Assembly: GCA_024516035.1 (NCBI GenBank)
Contig: CM044967.1
Location: 900,383-964,382, forward strand
Origin: Bactericera cockerelli
Lineage: Eukaryota > Arthropoda > Insecta > Hemiptera > Triozidae
Direction of reading: 5' to 3'
Length of the DNA stretch: 64,000 nucleotides
Of the stretch, positions 1-10,729 are shown in pieces. Under the pieces are notes generated by a model that was not told the DNA's origin, searched no databases, and saw only the letters and a program-made list of their open reading frames with translations. The number at the start of each line of letters is the position of its first letter. Position 1 is the first letter of the stretch. Made by a program: the position numbers and the translations under genes.

Positions 1-144
1 GAACCACCGGATCCCTGTGCTACCTGGATTACCAGACTAGCGCGTTAACCGTTTTAAAAACATTTTAAGCTAAAAACCTTCATAAGCATTCAATCATTGC
101 CGCTTGAACTCGTGGTGTATCAGGTTCGACTGTACTTGAACCAA

Positions 145-270
145 GGGCGAAATTAATAGAAATACCTCTATGGCGCTAAGTCCCGGATTGCGTAAGTACT
201 GTCTTTTTGATAGGGAAAACCGATGATAAGCAATGACTTATGTTATTGATTATGTCTATTAATTTTGCCC
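145..270. mobile_element. MITE family A, copy 1
   Basis: Terminal inverted repeats GGGCGAAATTAATAGA and TCTATTAATTTTGCCC bound a 126-bp element with internal ATGGCGCTAAGTC and GATAGGGAAAACCGA. It lies in the channel intron upstream of 872. Flanking CAA/TAA fits a 3-bp target site. Confidence 0.85.
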
Positions 271-709
271 TAAGTCAACTAAGTCTCTCCACACTTACCA
301 TCCTTTCCAGGGTGAACTCCTTGACGAAACCACCAGTTCATGTATAAGCAACGTTGACTAGGATTAGAACTTGGTTTGTTATCAGTTATGTTAATGAGTC
401 AAATTTGAACCCTCTTAATGCGGCTATCCTTGGCCCAACCCAGACTGAGTGAGGAACAGACGATGTTGGAAGTGGTTGGATGATGGTTTGTTAGATTCAA
501 GCGAATGGAGGTCCTTGTTTGGGATTCATGATTCTTCACCAGAAGTGATTGGATTTTAATCTAAAACTTGATGGGTAGATATTTTAGTTTGGGTTGAGAA
601 AAACACCATTTTTGATGATTACATTACTTTTATTATTGTAGGAAAAACTGGAAAAAAATATACAACCAGGTTAGAAAGGTATAATTGATCTACTTGTGTG
701 AAACATTTC

Positions 710-845
710 GGGCAAAATTAATAGACAAAATCCAGATCTTAAGTCATGACTTAGCATTAGTTTTCCCCATCTAAGTCAATACGTAAAATCTAGAATTAGC
801 TCTAGACACAGAGGTATTTCAAAAACGACTATTAATTCTGTTCTT
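710..845. mobile_element. MITE family A, copy 2 (inverse orientation)
   Basis: Begins GGGCAAAATTAATAGAC and ends ACGACTATTAATTCTG, with internal GATCTTAAGTCATGACTTAG and GTTTTCCCCAT shared with copies 4 and 5. It lies just before the splice acceptor at 871. Confidence 0.75.
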
Positions 846-871
846 AATTACTTTCTCTTTTAATTATCTAG

Positions 872-3800
872 TGTCTCACACAACCGACGATCTCATTTTC
901 CAATGGGATCCTGAAATGCCACTGGCCGTTGATGAGAAAATAGAATTACCTCAACTGCAACTTGTCAAGAACAAGACTGCCGACTGTTCACAAGTTTATT
1001 CGACCGGTAAGCCAACTTTACGCATAAGGGTTGGGTGGAAGAGATTACCATAGGCAATAACCCCGCCCTTTAGTTAGGACATATGTATATACCTGTATTT
1101 TGTTTATTTTTTTCCTGTTCATATTAATTTTGTCAATTTTGTATTTTAATGTTTACTATTATTTGTTTGTACATATATACTCGTATGTTCTTCTAATAAA
1201 GCGTTTCATAATAAAAATAATAATACGCAAAGGTGTGAATGAGAAGACCGTCGGAAATAACATCGCCATTATCAAGTTTTGGTATAATAGTTTCACAATT
1301 TGTAAGTAAATATTTCATACAACTGTAAATACCCTCAACAAATCCTTACCAAAAGAATAATATGCCAAAAGAAAAACTTAAGTCAAGCTCCCAACTAAGA
1401 AAAACTTGACATGCAAATCAAACTATGTACAATAATGTACATGTTGGCAATTATTGAACCAAATAAGGCTATGTGAGAGGATAATATGGCAATCAGGTTT
1501 GTTAGTTTCTTGCGAATGGAGGGTAATACCATCCACCGTCTTAGGTCCACCTTACGAAACAAGATTAAAGTTTAGCTAAGCCAGACACGCCCTCAAGTCT
1601 CAACCAATCACAGAGCACTATAGTCCGAGTTGAGAGACAGTTTGGCTTATCTTAACCAGTGGCGTAGATATCCTACATTTCGGGGGGGTTTTGAGGGGGG
1701 TTCAGAAATCTCGCCTAACGTATATTCCACCTTTGCTGGGGTTTAAACTTGGAAATTTCGGGGGGGGGGGGGTTTAAAACGCCCCCCCCCCTGGCTACGC
1801 TACTGATCTTAACTTAACTCTAATCTTGTTTTATAGTTCGGCACTGAATGACATGCACTGTAAGATAGGATGTTAATTCATTAAACAAAAATAACACAAA
1901 GAAAAGAAGAAGAAAAATGAAAAACACACACCTTCCTTTGTTGTATTGCGCAATATTTTCCTTTTTTTTTCTTGTCATCTTGCTTAATGACTGCTCGAAA
2001 CTTTCTCCAGGAAACTTCACTTGCCTGGAGGTGATATTTGTTCTGAAGCGTCGCCTGGGTTACTATCTGTTCCACACTTACATCCCTACGTGCCTCATCG
2101 TCATTATGTCTGTGAGTATGCGACAGCACCGGGTGCATGCACTTTGAGTTCATTATTTCCGTGCACTGAAGCGGTGTGGGTGTAAGCTTTAAGGACTGTT
2201 CACAACGTGACGGTGAGCTTTAAGGTCTGTTCACAACGTGATTGTGAACTTTAGGGCGGAATTAATAGACGTTTTTGTAATAGATCCATGGCGCTAAGTC
2301 ACGGATTGCGTTCTGTGTAAGATAGGGAAAACCGACGCTTAGCGATGACTATTGTTTTTTTTTTTTCGTTTTTTTTTTGTTTTATTTTTTTTTTGTTGTT
2401 GTTGTTGATGTCTATTAATTTCGCACTTAATGTTTGTTCGTAGATTTAAAGCTTGTCGTCAAGTATATCTGTGAACAGACCTTAAAGCTTACTGTCACGG
2501 TAAGTTTTAAGTTGGTAAGCTTCAAGGACTGTTCACAACGTGACGGTAAGCTTGGTCCGTTCACAACATGACGATAAGCTTTAGGGTCCGTTCAGAGATG
2601 TACGTGATGGTAAGCGTTGGTAAAGTAAAGGGAAGTTAAGAAAATAAATCGTGGACTGGAAAGTATGTATTGTGTAATTTTATTGGAAATAGATGTTAGA
2701 CACAGTAATCGAGACAATGCTCGCAATGAAAGGAGAATTCTATTCAAGACCTCTAAAAGCGGTTTTTTTATTTGAACGAAGCGAACCGAAGCTGACCTGG
2801 TCACTGAAATTCACTTTTTTTATTCGACCGGACCGAAAAATCCTGATTGGAGCAGACCGGCCCCTTCGGTCATGGCTTTTGGTTCGGTAAGAAGAAGAAG
2901 AAGTGGATAATTTCACATGCAAAAATGTAAACAAATACCGATATCTTTAATGTAAATTAACCAGAGTTCCAAAAATCACTTTTTTTTATTCTTCAAATTT
3001 TGGTTGACCAGATTCGAGCTGACAGTTCGGTCTTGTTCAGGCTTTTCGTTCAATTGAAAAAATCCGCTTTAACTTATACTTGGCATTAGCTAACGTCCCG
3101 TATACAACTAATTTTTTCAACTAATGTTTCAACTAATTTTTATTCGGCACCAATTTTTTTACCATTTTTCAGTGGGTATCATTCTGGATCAAGCCCGAGG
3201 CGGCACCGGCTCGCGTTACTCTGGGTGTCACCTCTCTCCTCACTCTGTCCACCCAGCACGCCAAGTCACAAGCCTCCCTACCTCCCGTCTCCTATTTGAA
3301 AGCCGTGGACGCATTCATGTCGGCTTGTACAGTGTAAGATATTCAACTTTTTCTATCCACCACAAAAATGAAGGGCTGTCTGGAAGAACCACCTATGTTA
3401 CTTTTTCGAGATTTGTTTTGCAGAACAACAACCTCTGTAGCAAATAATAATAATTGCAACTTTACTGTTGCTAGATAAGGTTTATCTAGCTTTATTTGGG
3501 GGTGCGGCTCCTGTTTTTGACTTATCCACCACAGTTAGATAAGATCAATTAAAAAAAACGGCATTTTTTGTTTTAATTGGAACATTTTTCACTACTTGGT
3601 TGTAGTTTTATCAGGGAAAAGCAAATAAGTAATAAATATAATGACGAAGTAGGTAAACATTTGAATAAATTAAACATATTTCATTTATTTTATTTACACT
3701 TTATTAATTGGACATATTATATACAACACAGATAATCACAAATTAATATACAATATAAGAGATAAAAAAAAAATATATATATACATAATATAATGTCCTA

Positions 3801-5679
3801 ACTGAAGGGCAGGGTTATTGTCTTTGGCAATCTCTTCCACCCAACCCTTAAACATAAACCTGGACTGATACCCAGTTCGGGATGCTTACGCTGGCACTGT
3901 CTACTATGTAGCTTGAAGTAGAGGAAAGGATTTTCCACCGTGACGTGGTGAGATTCCTAATCACGTCTTATTCTCGCCAGCGTCGATGGCGCGTTGAAAA
4001 GGTTCTCTAGGATCCCGCAAGGTTAGGACTTGGATGGGTGACCATTCGAATTCTCGTGATGCTGGCATTCCGGCCCTAAGTCCAAACCCAGGCTGGGTGA
4101 GGTTAATGTGGGTAGCCGGTTTGTATGTTTCCTACGAGTGGAGGGTAAAACACCCCGTCGTGTATGACCATCCAGTTGAATAACTACGTTAAACTCTAAC
4201 TTAAAAAAAACGGATTATTCTGCTTTTGAGCTATAGTTGCCAACATGAACATCTCGACCCAACCATAAGTAAACTGTTTAAATATTTGCACAAATTTGGT
4301 CCTTTTTCTTGCAATCACATATTTCCGTTGTGTTATAGACATGGTAACGTTATGAAGGATGACTGCAAATATAGAGTAAAACACTCCCTTTACATTTTAA
4401 AACCATACTCAAGGCGCTATCTATTGTATTTCTTCGGAATTATTTGAAGAAGAAAAATTCAAAGACATGATACGGTGCTGAGATCCACCCGTCACAGAAT
4501 AAAATAAATTGCTTTTTTATGGCGACTTGAAAAAGTAAAGAGCGCACTTCAAAACGCACTAGAGCCTAGTGAGTTTTTCCGTTTTAAATTTAATTTGAGG
4601 GGCTCAAGACTGTTGGCAAAATAATTGAGCTATTATATGACTCCGAGAGATGTTTCATCGGTGAATGATAGATATACCTATGAATAGTTGTCTGGAAGAA
4701 CCACCCTATGTGAAAATTTCGATTTTTTTATTTATTTCAAAAATGGAACCTATGTGTAAGTCTTGAATCACTAGAGAAGTCAGCATACAAAATTTTTGTT
4801 CCTACTCGTTTTTGGTGCTGCATTAATGGTATTACTAAAAGTACCCTACTGAAAAGTGCCCAAAAACACATAGACAACTATTCATATTTTTTTTTCTTTT
4901 TTTTTAAATAAAAAATTGTTAATTTTTTTATATTTCTTCCATTGGCTCAGAGGTAGGTAAAGAGCTCATTACACTTCCTCGCTGAATGTCCAAGGAATCT
5001 CTTCCGGAGGGTTTATGTATTTTCTGAGTGATTTGATGCAAGATCATTATCTTATTTATTCCTGTTTCGTCTTCGTTTTATCTATTTCAAGACTATTCCA
5101 ATTTAGCGATCCGCCATTTAGCTTTCGTTGAACAGCTCTCTATTAAACGTTCAGTAGATTTCATTTTGAAACACTTACCTAATTATGCAATTTCTTACTC
5201 TGGAAAATGATCACGTTTGTGGGCTTGTAAAGTCCTCAAAATGAATTTTTATTACACTTATTTGTGTGCCGATATCACCAATATGTATGTAACCTATATT
5301 CCAGGTTCGTTTTCATGGCATTAATGGAGTATTGTTTGGTCAACATTGTGCTGGGAGATTCGGATCTGCCTAAGCCACCGGAACCTGCTAAACAAGACAA
5401 GATTTTCGAGCTTGCAGCCAAGGTAACATTTTGAGGGTTCGGGTAAAATTAACATCACACGTGTAATGAACAAAATTTTATTCAGAATACATAGTCTTAT
5501 TCAAGTAACGAAAAGTATCAAATTTGATGAGAAATGACCCCAGGTATCACAAGAAAGAAAGAAAAAAAAATGATGAGGATTTAATTTCCATCAGACAGAA
5601 CCAAAGTGTTACTATGTATTTAATTTTATATTGAGGATTAATTGATCTTAAAATTGCCTACCTCCTAGGTGTTTCAACA

Positions 5680-5710
<31 letters not shown>

Positions 5711-5946
5711 GGAAAAAAGTCACTGACGGTTGCAATGCGTTAAGGGTCCTCAATTGCTTTCAGGAGAACGCCCGTCTCCTGACCGGACAGCCCATGGTTC
5801 CCCCCAACCAGACCGCTCAGAGGAACCTCGCCCAGCGGGCTCGAACCCGCGCCATCAACATTGACCGCTTCTCCCGCGTCTTCTTCCCAGTCCTCTTCGC
5901 CATCCTCAACTGCACCTACTGGATCATGTTTGCCGAGTTCCTCTGA
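872..5946 (+). CDS. Cys-loop ligand-gated anion channel, glycine-receptor-like (5'-partial)
   Basis: Five exons join in frame with GT/AG borders: 872-1006, 2011-2111, 3173-3333, 5305-5422, 5764-5946 (stop TGA at 5944), giving about 232 residues. Exon 1 holds the end of the extracellular domain ([15 protein letters not shown], then DCSQVYSTG before the Cys of NFTC, the glycine-receptor-type second cysteine pair). Exon 2 holds M1 ([17 protein letters not shown]). Exon 3 opens with WVSFW and carries M2 with the PAR motif of anion-selective channels ([18 protein letters not shown]). Exons 3-4 hold M3 and a short cytoplasmic loop. Exon 5 holds M4 ([24 protein letters not shown]). The protein acts at the plasma membrane as part of a pentameric chloride channel. 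Signal peptide and ligand loops are outside the window. The closest class I recognise is the insect CG12344 / 'glycine receptor subunit alpha' group; the ligand cannot be told from this part. The intracellular loop is unusually short (about 55 residues). Confidence 0.9.
1016..1220 (+). mobile_element. non-LTR retrotransposon 3' end (plus)
   Basis: Carries GGGTTGGGTGGAAGAGATTA, CAATAACCCCGCCCTTTAG and TAGGACAT, then an AT-rich tail with AATAAA. The same block appears inverted at 3715-3850 and 63366-63535. I read it as the shared 3' tail of one LINE family inserted three times. The copy here begins just after the exon 1 donor. Confidence 0.55.
1657..1804. mobile_element. G-tract element with CAGTGGCGTAG / CTACGCTACTG ends
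   Basis: The ends ACCAGTGGCGTAG and CTGGCTACGCTACTG are inverted. The interior has runs of 7, 6 and 13 G and 10 C. A relative at 56664-56825 has ATGGGCGTAGCCAA and CTGGCTACGCCCAT ends with runs of 14-19 C. The runs could form G-quadruplexes. Confidence 0.6.
2254..2426. mobile_element. MITE family A, copy 3, with internal T-tract expansion
   Basis: GGGCGGAATTAATAGACG ... TGTCTATTAATTTCGCAC flanked by TTA on both sides. It contains ATGGCGCTAAGTCACGGATT as in copy 1, plus an expanded T/TTG tract (2351-2405). It splits an older repeat array (2180-2600) built on ACTGTTCACAACGTGACGGT. Confidence 0.85.
2756..3072. mobile_element. MITE with ~26-bp inverted ends
   Basis: Left end AAAGCGGTTTTTTTATTTGA, right end inverted AAAGCGGATTTTTTCAATTG, followed on both arms by GAACGAA and a CGAACCGAA/GACCGAACTG stretch. 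There is no ORF of note. It lies in the channel intron before the M2 exon. Confidence 0.6.
3715..3852 (-). mobile_element. non-LTR retrotransposon 3' end (minus)
   Basis: Inverse-oriented copy of the 1016 block: GTCCTAACTGAAGGGCAGGG, TATTGTCTTTGGCAATCTCT and CCACCCAACCC, with an AT-rich tail on its left. Confidence 0.55.
3976..4185 (+). mobile_element. 5S-rRNA-derived SINE
   Basis: The head GCCAGCGTCGATGGC...GGTTAGGACTTGGATGGGTG follows the 5S rRNA pattern (GGTTAGTACTTGGATGGG, the internal control region). The body is GATGCTGGCATTCCGGCC, GGCTGGGTGAGGTTAATGTG, and the tail is GAATGGAGGGTAAAACACC-like (GAGTGGAGGGTAAAACACCC here). RNA polymerase III SINE, SINE3 type. Confidence 0.7.
4679..4890. 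mobile_element. MITE with ATGAATAGTTGTC ends
   Basis: Left end TATGAATAGTTGTCTGGAAG, right end inverted (ACATAGACAACTATTCATA), about 210 bp. A fragment with TGTCTGGAAGAACCACCTAT also lies at 3375-3400. It lies in the intron before the M3 exon; the remaining intron 4900-5300 shows nothing recognisable. Confidence 0.6.
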
Positions 5947-6612
5947 ATTCTAAAAGCCCGAAAGAAAAACTTGAAAAATGTTTCTTTACTGTGAAAAAAT
6001 ATCTTTAAAAATCATGCTGAAAAGAAACAAAAAATAACCTTCTGTTTTCTAGAGCTCTGCTTGCTATCCACCTACTGGATTATTCGACGAGTTCCACTGA
6101 ATTCTAAAGTTAAATATAAAAAATCTGGTGTAAACATCACACGACTTTCCTTATCCCCCAAAAAGAAGTCGAATTCCGCCACTGGTGACTCAACGGTAAC
6201 AGATAGTTAAAAAGCAGTGCCTAATTCGTAATCAGCACCTTAAAATCATTGGATTTGATGTGTCGCAACCCCCATCTAGGGTAAATAATAAAAAAGTTAG
6301 TCCAAGCGGGTCCCCCCAAAATACCGGTAAATTGGGGCCGGGTTCCAAAAAGTTCAAGATATCAAAAAAATGATAAGAATAGACCCCTATTATTTTTTTA
6401 ATCCGAGAAAATGTTGTTCTCTAACTTTTTTTGTATCTTTAACCAATTCAAAGAAGCGGCGGTTGCGGCCAATATTTGCGGCCCTGCGGCCGCATCTTTA
6501 GGCCGATTTCAACCAAAAGTTTCGTGGTTCGTCTCGTGTATAAAACTAATTTTCATACCAAATTTCAAGTCTCTAGCCCTTACCGTTCTTGAGATATCCT
6601 GTTTACACACAC

Positions 6613-6654
<42 letters not shown>

Positions 6655-7545
6655 GCACGGACCAATGGCTGAAAACAACTTTTTTGGTATCCTGAGGCTA
6701 TAATTCGTCCAGAAATGTGAAAAACTGGGTAGGTCAAATTTTCGACGAATACAATACTTTCCTTATTATAGGATAAGGAAAGTAAAAAATCACTCTAAAA
6801 ATAAATAATAAAAAAAATCTTTTAAAAAAGTTTTTTTCTTCACACCTAATGAAAACAAACAATCAAAATAAATCAGAATAAAAACAGTTTTCTAGAGCTC
6901 TATATGCAACTGCATCATGTTTGCCGAGTTTCTTTGAATTCTAAAGCAAAATAATAAAAAATATCAACTACAAAAAAAAAAACTTAAAAAAAAAGATATA
7001 TTTTCACAATGAAAATAAATAATCAAAATAAATGAGAAAAAAAATATTTCCATGAGCTCTATTTGCAATACATTAACACCTAATACTACATCATATTTGC
7101 CGAGTTCCTCTAAATTCTAATTTAAATAAAAGGTTTTTTTACCCTCTGAAAAGAACAACAGGAGAAAGTTTATTTTTCTCTGTATTCTAGAGTAATCTAG
7201 AGATCCTAGAGATTGTGAAAAAATATCTTAAAAAATCATGCTGAAAAGAAACAAAAAATAACCTTCTGTTTTCTAGAGCTCTGCTTGCATCCACCTACTG
7301 GATTATTCGACGAGTTCCTCTGAATTCTAAAGTTAAAAAAAAATCACTCTGAAAAAATCATGCTGAATATAAACTAAAAAATACACTCTCTTTGCCGAGC
7401 TCCTCTGAATTTTCTAAAGTTAATGAGTTGTTTTTTTTTTACAAAAAAAAAAAATCATTTTCAAATTTAAAAAAGCACTTGTCTTCGAGAGCTCCTACTG
7501 CATTATGTTTGCTGAATTCCTCTGAATTCTAAAGCTAAAAGAAAA
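5947..7545 (+). repeat. degenerate tandem copies of the channel's last-exon tail
   Basis: The end of the channel's last exon plus the first 3'UTR bases (5919-5955: CTACTGGATCATGTTTGCC, then GAGTTCCTCTGAATTCTAAA) recurs in the same orientation as six degraded copies: about 6050-6110, 6891-6950, 7051-7125, 7271-7336, 7386-7424 and 7484-7540. Copies at 6050 and 7271 also share about 60 bp of upstream spacer with each other and with the region just after the stop codon. Most start with TTTCTAGAGCTCT-like sequence. Frame is not kept (a base is missing in TGGATTATTCGACGAG), so these are not functional M4 exons. A candidate poly(A) signal AATAAA lies at 6287-6292. Confidence 0.8.
6411..6790. mobile_element. 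repeat element with (ACAG)n microsatellite and hairpin end
   Basis: A block with CATACCAAATTTCAAGTC, then CACACACA and about eleven ACAG units at 6605-6652, followed by a spacer ending in the self-complementary CTTTCCTTATTATAGGATAAGGAAAG. Similar terminal hairpins (TACTTTCTATACCTTA, inverted as ATAGAAAGTA) occur at 15285-15322 and 45630-45662, which points to a dispersed family. It interrupts the array of exon-tail copies. Class unknown. Confidence 0.5.
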
Positions 7546-7772
7546 TCCTCTTAATTGTGCAACTCTATAAATCACTCTGATTCCAAACTACTAGTTATTT
7601 TATGACTGCAACAGAACAAAAACTATATCTTTAAATTTAATGGGACTTCCTGTCCTTCTTCGCTACTGTAAAATAATAAATACTAGAGTCCAAATAAGGC
7701 ACTGACTTGTTTGACACCTATACAATTCTGTTCTTTTTCTAGAAAAGTACCCACTCATGCGATAAAAATTTA

Positions 7773-7877
7773 GGGCGGAATTAATAATTGTTTTTGCAAT
7801 ACCTCTGTGGAGCTAAGATGGAAAAAACTAATGCTAAGTTATAACTTAAGATCTCGATTTTTCTATTAATTTCACCC
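7773..7877. mobile_element. MITE family A, copy 4
   Basis: GGGCGGAATTAATAATTG ... TTCTATTAATTTCACCC, 105 bp, TTTA before the element. It lies in the gap between the channel gene and Cngl. Confidence 0.8.
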
Positions 7878-9764
7878 TTCGAGTACCAACTGGCATACAA
7901 CTCTATGTCTGGTTTCACAACCATGCTACTCCAAAACTTAACTTAAAACAGCTGTAGAGGGTAAGTTTTTATATATAATGTGTATCTATACGGTTATAAA
8001 GCACAACTTCTCAATTTATACTGAATGCGAGACAAAGCAAACACAGTATAGGTGTGAAACAAGGACAACTTTAACTTCACTTCTCTTGCTGTTCCAATAT
8101 GACTGTCAGAGTGCTTTCCCAATGACTTCATTAGAACAGGCAGTCTCCACTTTTTCTTTGCGTTTGTTAGATTCTTTTGTATAAATAAAATCCCATTTTT
8201 AGTGTAAATAACAATATATTTTTTGCTGGCACACTTAAATGAAATAAAAAATTCCATTTATGAGACATTTTCCTGTCAATGACTTCTTTCTCAAGCATAT
8301 ATTTTTGACCATTCTAGAATAGCATTTAAAGTGTTGATATTAAGGACGAGTCTTGTTTCAAAGACGGCGCCAAAATAGAGTTTTATTTTAATGGTACAAA
8401 ATAACTTTGAGATATATAAATGACTGGTAATTGTGAGGCAATTATTTTTTTCATCTAATAATATTATGATTGATAGAAAAAAATGTAATAAGTTATTATT
8501 CGTAGATTTGACCTGATGGTATTTCTGGACAAACCAGGCATTTCTGACTCCAAACAGTGGTTTCTATCAAATGGTTTGTTTGTTCGCATGTATATGTTTT
8601 ACAATCGGGTACAATCAGTCCACGCAAACAAACACATACAAAGCACACTCTCATATTATAGATACCAGATGTCATAAACACTTGATTAAATCGACGCTTC
8701 TCAAATTTGGAGAAGCTAGTCAGTCCAGAAACACTGTCAAGTTCATTTCTAAAAATTGACTGTGTACGCAAATAAAATGAGAACATCAAATTTACAATTT
8801 ATGTATTGAAACAAAGAAGAAGTTTTATTTTACAATTTGTTTGAAAGCGTTTCAGGCCAAAGCTTAGAATCGAATGAAATGGAAAACTGAAAATACTTGG
8901 CAGTCGGAAAATACAATTGGCCGTAATATAAAGTAGACCTTGCTTGTACTGCCCGATCACAACCAAAGAGTTCGTTTAATCCTACGGTTGTTTTTGGTGC
9001 CATATTATGAGGTCAAATTTTCAACCTATATGAGTAAAAATTCGTGTATTGGGTGGATTTGAACAAGGGATCCCCACGCTACATCGATTACCAGACTGGC
9101 GTCTTAATCATTCGACCACCAAATGGATTTCAATTTACTTCTCGCATTTAAAAGTGTGTCTCAATAATTGGTCCACATGTCTTCTCCACTCATCACCACT
9201 GTGGTAATGCTAGACCTCAGAGTTAGTCGTCCATGCAATCCTTACTCCACCGGGAGGTACGTATCTGCCCTCTCACAGATACGCATTATCATTAATGAGA
9301 AGTCCTATATTAATGAAATAAGCTCGAACTATGCCACATAACTTGGAAACATCTTTTAATTTTCTATTCCGGTTTCACTAGAGTTTTCAAAGCAAAAAAA
9401 AAACTTTTTTAATAGTGTAGTATACTGAATAAAGGTTATGTATAAAATTTTGGCACATACGAGTATTTGGCACCCTTGTCAAAGAGATTTTGTTCAGAGA
9501 TCACTACTGGTTTGAATTTTTTTTCACTCATGAGAGCTTATCAAGCCAGGAGCAACATCCTGGCCCATCTTCATGGTAAACACCTGTGCCTCCTGCTGTG
9601 AAGGTTGCTGGTTTGAACCTTAGCCCGGGCGGTTTTTAGTCGGTAACCTTCCGGTACTGGAATGGCTGATAGAAACTTTCACCCTGAAGTAAGCTCACGT
9701 TAGGTAAATCTTTGAGGAAATAGAGTTGACTAGAGCAATTAATTGTATAATCCAGTCTGGTTCT

Positions 9765-10025
9765 TTAATTTCTCCAAAATTTGAGTTTATAGGAGCATTT
9801 TCCTTTTAGGAACCTTGCATTGAGTAGAATGCAGAGTGTCAATTTGAAAGCTTCTCTCTCATCTTGCATGCACTTGGTTGAGTTCTTGACGCTCCACCTG
9901 GCTGTTCCAGGCAGGATGATGGGGTGGTGGTTCTGTGGCACATACCATTGTTCTGTAAGAATATTTCCAATACAGAGAATTACAATTATAAAAAATGTTT
10001 CTAAGGACCTTGAACCATAATGCAA
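9765..10025 (-). CDS. candidate small secreted protein ORF
   Basis: An 86-codon ORF begins MHYGSRSLETFFIIVILCIG, a plausible signal peptide ending near ILTEQ, followed by WYVPQNHHPIILPGTARW and a tail with three cysteines (KCMQD, TLCILL, GKCSY). No family is recognised. An internal acceptor-like TTCTTACAG before AACAATGG suggests that the part from WYVP could instead be an exon of a larger gene. Unproven. Confidence 0.25.
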   Translation of the reverse strand: MHYGSRSLETFFIIVILCIGNILTEQWYVPQNHHPIILPGTARWSVKNSTKCMQDEREAFKLTLCILLNARFLKGKCSYKLKFWRN

Positions 10026-10329
10026 ATAAGGAAAAAAATTGCTTGGATCATAAAGGGACCCCAGCCACAGGGGAATAAGTGCAGAATCTAAACCTACAGC
10101 GGAAAGTAAGGACTACCATAGTAGTATCGAAAAAAATCTTGCAACGTCCTACAATGGTTTATAAGATCGTACAAACGCGTAATAATACAACAATATTTGA
10201 CTGCCTGCTGCAGAGAGCAAGTTGCTCCAAACAGCTATCCCAGGCATTCATGTACAATTTGTCCATCTACTATAACTTCTTACTTTTCTGTTATGACTTC
10301 CTAATCGCACTTACGTTAATGGTCATCAT

Positions 10330-10729
10330 CTAAATCATGCTCTCCCGGTTCCTCTCCTCATCTACGCTGGACCCGAGACTACTGCCGCCACAGATCTGCA
10401 TCTCTATCTCTGCAAGGCGATGCTCCACCTCCCACTGCTGAGTGTTCAGCTTCACATTGAGCGTCGCGTTCTCCGTCTCGAGCAGATCAGACGCTCTCGC
10501 AGTCGCTTGATCTCTGCGATGAACGCCTCCTGCGACAGAGAGGGGTTGGCGCCGGCGGACAGAGACGGGTTGGCGCCAGCAGTGGGCGTGGTCTCCTCTC
10601 GGAGCTGCTCCTCCAGAGTCTCGTTGGACGCGTGGAGCCGCTCCGTCTCGTCCGTTTTGTTCCCGTCTTCGTCGGCCGACTTTTCGCTCTCCGTTTTGGC
10701 GTCGCCTTTCCCCCGATGACCCTCGGCAC
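10330..10729 (-). CDS. Cngl: Cngl terminal exon with apparent 1-bp frameshift
   Basis: Acceptor TTACAG precedes 10729. The first frame reads a Glu/Lys-rich linker, then [19 protein letters not shown] and IKRLRERLI. Near 10480-10486 (minus strand CTGATCTGCTCGAG) this frame turns into Arg-rich nonsense and stops at 10454-10452. A change of one base instead continues [28 protein letters not shown] and ends at TAG 10332-10330. The second frame has the heptads expected of the CNG-channel CLZ. The exon length is one base short of an open frame. Either the assembly lost a base or the allele ends early, with about 9 novel residues. Confidence 0.75.

Larger units (their letters stand above)
7548..10329. 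other. gap between anion channel and Cngl 3' end (convergent)
   Basis: Besides MITE copy 4 (7773-7877), an inverted tRNA-type SINE (9058-9122), a tRNA-like SINE around 9540-9690 (B box GCTGGTTTGAACC) and the small candidate ORF at 9765-10025, I see AT-rich DNA without gene structure. The 3'UTRs of both flanking genes must lie here. Confidence 0.55.

Noticed and set aside
6891..7545. Alternative M4 exons of the anion channel
   Set aside because: Copies have lost frame and key M4 residues; none encodes a usable terminus.
10420..10729. Long open frames on the plus strand and an Arg/Pro-rich minus-strand frame over the Cngl terminal exon
   Set aside because: They are out-of-frame shadows of the GC-rich terminal exon; only the frame joined by splicing fits the CNG family.
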